Positions 57,984-64,000 of a stretch of 64,000 bases of DNA are shown in pieces. Origin of the DNA: Poronia punctata (Eukaryota > Ascomycota > Sordariomycetes > Xylariales > Xylariaceae); contig MU401474.1 of NCBI GenBank assembly GCA_022579005.1, forward strand, positions 62,001 through 126,000, read 5' to 3'. The notes beneath the pieces are model-generated. The model ran no database searches. It was not told the DNA's origin and worked only from the letters and a program-made list of their open reading frames with translations. The position numbers and the translations under genes are program-made. Position 1 is the stretch's first letter, and the number at the start of each line of letters is the position of its first letter.

Positions 57984-58717
57984 GATTTTCTTTCGTTTTG
58001 CTACGGAGCCGATGAAACTCCTAGGTAAATCGGGATAGAGACCAGCTCAAGGGATGATATTATATGAATTAAGAGGAATATCTGGAACTAGATAGACTTG
58101 CCAGAAGTCCGAAAGAGGATGGAATCCTTGCCAGAAGATATTCTCGCAGTAACTAGAAAAGAAAAGAAACAAAGAGGGAGTGTAAAAACGGGACCAACGC
58201 CTTATGAATGATATCCACCTACTACCTAGAGCCAATGTTGGTTTTCTTCACATAAAGACCTCGAGTTTCATACAATGTGATAGTTTGGTTCCTGACCCCC
58301 GTCTGGTTCGGGGAGAATGCTTCATGATAGGTAAATTTCCTTGTTTTTCCTTGACATCTACCTATTAGATGGTTGGAGGTAAAAGGGTTTTGTCACGGCA
58401 TTTAAGAGTTTCACGATGACTCTCGTCCAATAAGGGGTTGCGATTCCGTATGATCTGCCTGATCCCTGCGAGGGGGGGATTTTGGGATGTGTTTAATCAA
58501 TTAATATTGCTGGAAGAAAAGAAAGAGTATGTTGTAAAGCTTTTATGATGGGAGATCGTGATGGGTTTAAAGAATACTATACTTACGCATATCATTGAAT
58601 TTTGTACCCCATACTACCCCTTACCCTACATCCTCAGATCACTCACCCTTTTCCAGCAGCTCCAACAAGTTACAACAGTCACATAACCAAGCCCGAGACC
58701 GACTTAATCTCCATTAA
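57984..58717. other. Spacer between two secreted-protein genes
   Basis: Promoter of the 57.4 kb gene (left) and 3' flank of the next (right). Nothing else seen. Confidence 0.6.
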
Positions 58718-59493
58718 TCAAATAATGCCAATAAGACCAATCCCAACAGCAGCAAGAAGCTCATTAACAATAGCGCCAACAGCAATCAGAACACCACCGA
58801 CGACGAGATCAAGACTGAGAAGAAGACTCTTGAGAGCTAGGACAAGAGGTGCGAGGTATATCAAAACCTTGCCTGCAAATTTTTATTTATTTATCTCGTT
58901 AGCAGTTTTTCCTTCCCTTCCTTTCCCTTTTTCTTCTTTCTCTTTTTGGGCGGGGGGGGGGGGACAAATACTTACCAAGACCAAGCTTAATAATGATAAA
59001 CTTGACAGTACCTAGCAACTCGTAAATAATAATGGAAAGCGTCTTGAACAAGTCATCTTTCCCATGTCTTTTTTCCAAGAAAGCGCGCTTGACCACGACG
59101 GTCACGGTAGAATTGGCGGCTGTCAGGAGATCGGTGATGGTTTGGAGTTGTGGGATGATTTTCGATACGTCCGAGTCGATTTCGGCGGAGGTTGCGTTTT
59201 GCGGGACGGTTTCCATGGTTGCGTCTGGGATGATAACAAGTCAGTTTTGTTAGGATTGGGATTGGGAGCGGGAGTGGGTTGAAAAGAAAAAGAAACAAAA
59301 AAGACTTGCTGATCGTTCCTGTCTGCTCTTGGATATCGGCTAGAAGAGTCGTTAGGCTGTTGTATAGCTCGTCGTAGTTGTCATCTTGACGCTTCGAGAG
59401 AGAAGTGGTGGTGGTGGTATAGCCCAGGGGGTTGGCGATGGTGCTGGCGATGAAGCCGCCGATGGCGAAGAGGGTGATGATGGCGGACTTCAT
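58718..59493 (-). CDS. Small secreted hydrophobic protein with Kex2-like site; GC-AG intron
   Basis: Three exons (59310-59493, 58976-59224, 58718-58872) encode 195 residues. Signal peptide: MKSAIITLFAIGGFIASTIA, then NPLGY and a dibasic LSKRQDD that fits Kex2 cleavage near residue 35. The middle is polar and helical (IIPQLQTITDLLTAANSTVT), and the end is very hydrophobic (KVLIYLAPLVLALKSLLLS, VVGGVLIAVGAIVNELLAAV). No family is recognised. Intron 1 has donor GCAAGT, not GT, with a CTGAC branch and acceptor CCCAG; a GC-AG intron keeps the frame (ATC A|AC GCA). Intron 2 contains a run of 11 G. The hydrophobic end could be a membrane or self-assembly segment. I rate the exon joins as good and the function as unknown. 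Confidence 0.75.
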
Positions 59494-61350
59494 TTTTAGT
59501 AGGTGATTGAATTTGGCACAAGTGAACTGGATGGTCTTTCTGAGCTCCTGGATGTTGATGATGATGCTTCTGGGTGATAGACTCTCATATCAAAGGGAGA
59601 GAGGGAAGCTGTCTATTTATCTTTCTTCCCCTCCCACCTCTCGATGTCTTGCTCATTTACTTTGCCGGCATTACTCCTATCTGGTCTGACGTCAATGATT
59701 CATGCTCTTTTCCTCTGGTTATTCCATATGTGATGCGCTTCTGTTAACAAGACCAAGATGTTGTTGTTGTTGTTATACCCTCCTCCGCACATATTTCATC
59801 CGAGAATTCAGTGGTTCTCAACCAAGATTCTTACCCATGTCTACCTCACCTCAATTGGCTATTCTTAGATCGAATCGCCGATTCTATTCGTGGGAAATGG
59901 ATACGGCATTCACGAAGGACCCGGCCAGACAAGGAGAAAAGGGGTAAGGTTAATTACCGGCGACCTTCTCCCTCCTCTCTCATATTAAGGTTGCCGGTGG
60001 CTCTCGGTCTACTTAACCCCTATAGTCTTTTCACCTTTGTGGATAGAACAAAACCAGCCCGGCAAGGTGACAGACGAGTACCTGCTCCGAGGTCACACAT
60101 ATATATTATGCCTATGCTCGATGATGTCAAGAAACAAGCTTTTTATATTTTCGAGGTTTCTCGGTAAATATTTACTCACTTGGTATTTACTGCTCATGAG
60201 TTAGTCAAGTCAAGTCAAGAAACCGCAAGGCTCCTAACGAATGCGCCTGAGACGCTTATTGAGCATGGCTGCCAGCCCTCACCCCTGAAGATCATATAAG
60301 TTAAGAAAGAGATTCTAGGTTATCTAAGATGATACTCGAAGATCTATGTTGATTTGTTGTTGTGTATCTAAGACACTTACTTTCATCTGTCGATCGTTTG
60401 TTTGTTTACCTTGTTCTCGCACGACATTATTCCGGTGGGAAGACTACCTTATTCCATGCGCCTCAATCGATCAATGGCGGCTAACATCTGGGATACTACC
60501 TAGCCAATACCGATGGTCCCCAAAATATATTTGCCGAAGGAAATAGTTAGGTGATAATTATGATACCTGGGCTTAAAACCTCCAACTTCCCGTGTCCGTT
60601 CATTTTATCCAGCCAGGAACCAGGGATGAATTTCTCTTCAACTTCGATTAATTAACTAAAAACCAGTTTCTTTTGTAAATCAGGGTTATGTCCTATATTG
60701 ACCTCCCTGGCTACTTACTTACTTAAGTATCATAGCGGTGTGTTTCCGATAGATCCAAATGACATGAATAGGTTACGTACTTCACACCTTCAGATTTTTC
60801 CCCTAGAAGCCTGTCTTTAGCGATTACCCCCTTTTAATCGCGATGTCCTGTCTGTCTCCTCTTACCCCTGACACTTACTCACCTTCTGGTCATTTATCTC
60901 CGGAAAGGCTGTCGTGTCGGAAATCCTAGATGGGGTAATGAGAAGATTTATGTGTTTTCTTGCTACTGGGTGAAAAGAGAGAGAGAGAGAGACTGTGCGT
61001 CTGTGTGTATCTGCTTAGAAACCAGGGATTGTATACCATGGCCAGTAGTTTTCTCTCTGGTCACCCACGTGTTTACATGCTTGCTTACTGCGTTCGCTAT
61101 ACTGGTCAAATATGGGGACTTGGTTCCATTACGAGTAGGCAGGCCTTATGGCGTAAACTTATCATACCAGCTCAGGCGTTCCGTTTCCCTTTTTCTCATA
61201 AGCGGCACTTCGAACCCTTTCACGTCATCTTTCATAGTCACCCCCAGCTGATGAACCGTACTCGCTCACCAATGCCATAACCGACCATAGCACAAAAAAA
61301 GTAAAATCAGAATCCATCCTCTTTCTTTTTCAAAACAACTACCTACCTAC
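59494..61350. other. Long spacer
   Basis: About 1.9 kb with only short, unsupported open frames on the plus strand (59.8-60.2 and 61.0-61.3 kb). A (GA)n run lies near 60.98 kb. No gene seen. Confidence 0.55.
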
Positions 61351-62064
61351 CTAAGCCGACCCATCCTTCTTCACCGGATCGTCAGGGGAAAAATTCAAAC
61401 TAACACCATTCACACAATGTCTCTCATCCGTAGGAGTCGGGTAACCCTCTCCCTTGAAGACATGTCCCAGATGTCCCCCGCAATTCGAGCAGACAATCTC
61501 CGTCCTCGTCATCCCCCACGTCCGGTCCTCGTGCCGCGTCACGGCCCCGGGGATACTGTCAAAGTAAGCCGGCCACCCGCATCCGGACTTGAACTTGTGG
61601 TTCGCCTTGTATAGCGGCGCGTTGCATCCCGCACACGTGTACACGCCGGACTCACTGAAGAACTTGTCGAACTTGTGAGATCCGGGTGGTTCGGTGCCCT
61701 TTTCGCGAAGGATGCGGAATTGGTCTATAGACGGTTTTGGTTTGTTAGTAAGTGAGTGAGTATGGGATTTGAAGACGAATTTCGGTACCCCCGGGAACAA
61801 AAGAACACACACACCTTTATTCAAGACGGCACGCCACTCATCGGGAGTTCGTTGGTCAGGAAACGACATCTTGTTATTGTTATTGTTGTTGTTGTTGTTA
61901 TTGGATCCGAAACCAAAAAGACTGCTAAAGGGCATAGCTTGTAAATAATAGCCCGGGCGCGCTGGATTCTGGCGCGAAGCGGGAATGGTAGCTCGAGCAA
62001 CCCCGCTGAAAGTAGTCAATGTGTACGATACTCGCAGTAGAGTGGCGTAAGGAGGCAATCGCAT
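61351..62064 (-). CDS. Methionine-R-sulfoxide reductase B
   Basis: Reduces methionine-R-sulfoxide in proteins using thioredoxin. Exons 61815-62064 and 61351-61724 give 207 residues. The N-terminal extension MRLPPYATLLRVSYTLTTF is basic and amphipathic, so a mitochondrial form is likely; a second in-frame start (MPFSSLFGFG) could give a cytosolic form. An Asn run of ten residues follows. The MsrB core starts RTPDEWRAVLNKDQFRILR. It has both zinc CxxC pairs (CAGCNAPL, CSNCGGHLGHVF), the WPAYFDSI strand and the catalytic Cys in ERHCVNGVSLNF. The intron is 90 nt, has no in-frame stop, and if kept would insert 30 residues without breaking the frame. Confidence 0.93.
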   Translation of the reverse strand: MRLPPYATLLRVSYTLTTFSGVARATIPASRQNPARPGYYLQAMPFSSLFGFGSNNNNNNNNNNKMSFPDQRTPDEWRAVLNKGVCVLLFPGVPKFVFKSHTHSLTNKPKPSIDQFRILREKGTEPPGSHKFDKFFSESGVYTCAGCNAPLYKANHKFKSGCGWPAYFDSIPGAVTRHEDRTWGMTRTEIVCSNCGGHLGHVFKGEGYPTPTDERHCVNGVSLNFSPDDPVKKDGSA

Positions 62065-62590
62065 CAAGACCTGTATGGATATTTACAAATTAAGTGCTTT
62101 TGTATAAGTTATTGTGATGGGAAGACTCCAGGTCTGAGGAGGTGCGACAAAGAGTTAAGAGTTATATATATATTTACAGAATGATGACAATTCTTCTGCT
62201 GTAGCTTTAGGATGGGGGGGTGTAGTTGATTTGGAATCACCAATACACAGTGTGACGCATACGATTCTTTCGTCGATCGAGCGCTGACTTTACGAGTACT
62301 GACAAAGACGGTGGGGTTTATCTACACTTTACAGTTTTTACACAGTGTGGCGCAAAATGATTCCAAAGTCTCTTGAAACCCCACTTATGTCAAGAGCCCC
62401 CCTTATGTAGCAGAATGCCAATGTAGGCCAAGAATCCTTGTATTGTATCTATTTAAATCGTATAAAGTAAAGTAAAGAGAAGTCCCTGTGCGGGGATTCC
62501 TTAAAAAATATATCCTTATACTTAGGATACGCTATAGGTAGCCCTTGCCTTCTTTATAAGTACTACCTACCTTGTAGGGTATAATAAGTA
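62065..62590. other. Spacer grading into AT-rich DNA
   Basis: MsrB upstream region, ordinary in composition until about 62.55 kb. No gene seen. Confidence 0.55.
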
Positions 62591-64000
62591 TACGTAATAG
62601 GTTGCTGCCCCTAAAAATAACAATGCCTTTATTATCTATACATTTTAAAAAGTAATATATAATTTAACTATTAATATAATCTTTTAAATCGTTTTTTACA
62701 TTTTTTATTGCTATGCTTTAAATTCTATAATTAACGTATTTTTTTTTTTTGCCTAAATCTTTGCTAGTTATTTATTTTTAGTATTCTAAACTTAATCCGA
62801 TATACTTTACTAAGTAGCAATAGGTTTTTAAATCCTTTTAAAAGATTTTTTTAAAATAGTTTTTAAGGTATATATCTTTAAGATGTAGGAAATATTGCTT
62901 AAATATGTTTATTAAAAGTGCTAGCTTTAAATAATTAATAGATATTATATTATAAATACAAAAATGTAGTAGAAATTTTAGTTTATAAGCTAGTTTGCTA
63001 ATATGTTCGGTAACCTTAAATAAACCAGCATACTGCTAACTAAGTTTTTAGCTTAAGACTGCTGCCTTTAAAATATTGTATTTTTTATATAGCCGCAAAA
63101 AAACCTATTAACCTACTTTAAAAAACAAAAAAGTATGTTTTCAGTTATAGTATTTTTTTGCTATTATAAATGCAATAGCAATAGTATTATAAATCTTAAT
63201 ACAAGCTAAAAGCTTTTAGTTAAGGTTTTAAAGCATATTTATTAAAAAGTTAAAAGTAAATTTATAAATTATTTTATTTAGCAATCTGCTAGTTATAAAT
63301 AATCTAGCGTTATTTATTTTAAACTAAATATATAAAATAGCCTTATTTTAATTTTTTAAATTCTTTAACATATAAAAATAATATTATAAAATTAACTTAA
63401 TCGTAAAAATAAATTGCTTTGTTTGTTTATTAGTTTTAAAATAATACGCTATAGCGTAAAAAAAACGCGTCCTAAGCTTTTTTTAAGTATGTTTTTATAG
63501 ATCTAACAAAAATTTAAAGTTCCTATTACTTAGCATAACCTTTAGTATCCCTTAATTAACTAAAAAAAGTCGGTTTATTATAGCATTAGTCTATTTTTCT
63601 ATTATCTAGTTATGCCGTCCTAAAATAATCTAAGTACCTTTAAAATGCTTACAAACAAGTGCTATAAAAGCATTATATTTTTAAAATAATTCTAAAAAAG
63701 CTAAAGCAATATTTAAGGTAATTGTATAAAATAAACATAGTAGTCCTATAATCAGTTACATAGATCTATAAAGTTTATAGTTCTAGTTTTTAAACATATT
63801 ACATTCTAAGTATAATTTAATATATTTATGCAACTCCCTTCTGTTAACAACAAAATAAATTAATAATTAAAAAAATCTATTAAATTTTATATAGCTTTTG
63901 CTATGCAGCATTTTAAAGATCTCCGGTGCTGCCGTCCTTAAAATATATAGTTAGTCATATATATCTAATTTCTTTTAAAAAAAACCGTTCCTAAAAACAA
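62591..64000. other. AT-rich block, likely RIP-mutated repeat DNA
   Basis: From about 62.59 kb to the window end the sequence becomes strongly AT-rich, with TA dinucleotides everywhere, very few CG, and no open frame of useful length on either strand. In Pezizomycotina this is the mark of repeat-induced point mutation of old transposable elements, C-to-T on both strands. I could not identify the original element. It may continue past the window edge. Confidence 0.7.

Noticed and set aside
60952..61280. Two overlapping plus-strand frames
   Set aside because: They begin in a GA repeat, have no domain, and lie in the spacer next to MsrB.
62591..64000. A named transposon in the AT-rich block
   Set aside because: Mutation has removed any readable coding frame, so I could not support a family.
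1..64000. CRISPR array, phage or bacterial mobile element
   Set aside because: The window is fungal nuclear DNA, and no direct-repeat/spacer array or insertion sequence is visible.

Overview
The window is nuclear DNA of a filamentous ascomycete (Pezizomycotina, most like a Sordariomycete). The genes carry short GT-AG introns, mostly 50-110 nt, with CTAAC/CTGAC-type branch sites. Spacers are long and low in complexity. The proteins are fungal in type: TOK-type K+ channel, Kar5, Lsb5, Hal2 and Ccc2. There is an intron-bearing nuclear tRNA-Pro, and the right end is an AT-rich block that looks like repeat-induced point mutation (RIP). I assign no species. All exon structures were read by hand from splice signals and reading frame and have not been checked against transcripts.

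Layout. 1-5665 is gene-poor, with microsatellites and a 10-N assembly gap between G and C homopolymers. A spliced tRNA-Pro(UGG) follows at 5666. 7.1-19.8 kb holds ribosomal protein S24 with a 14-nt micro-exon, a degenerate alpha/beta hydrolase, a TOK two-pore K+ channel, a CCCH zinc-finger protein with a possible NYN-like domain, and an Lsb5-type VHS/GAT adaptor. 21.1-34.4 kb holds a protein of unknown function, a Kar5-like nuclear fusion protein, mitochondrial L6, Hal2/Met22 with an N-terminal membrane segment, an Rsm1-type C3HC zinc-finger protein and a Ccc2-type copper ATPase. 36.8-50.5 kb holds an MFS sugar transporter, a Trf4-type poly(A) polymerase, a low-complexity AT-hook-like protein and a secretory amidohydrolase. 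53.0-62.1 kb holds cytochrome c heme lyase, an ADCK2-type UbiB kinase, two small secreted proteins and MsrB. The AT-rich block runs from about 62.6 kb to the end.

How the genes relate. Most are single-copy housekeeping genes, and I see no biosynthetic cluster, phage, CRISPR array or intact transposon. Four products act in or are probably sent to mitochondria (uL6m, heme lyase, ADCK2-like kinase and possibly MsrB); heme lyase and the kinase are divergently transcribed. Ccc2 (copper delivery), Hal2 (salt-sensitive phosphatase) and TOK (K+ efflux) are all tied to ion homeostasis in yeast, but they are not clustered. The less usual items are the membrane-anchored Hal2 form, the possible NYN plus CCCH protein, the S24 micro-exon, a GC-AG intron, and two neighbouring small secreted proteins near the AT-rich block.
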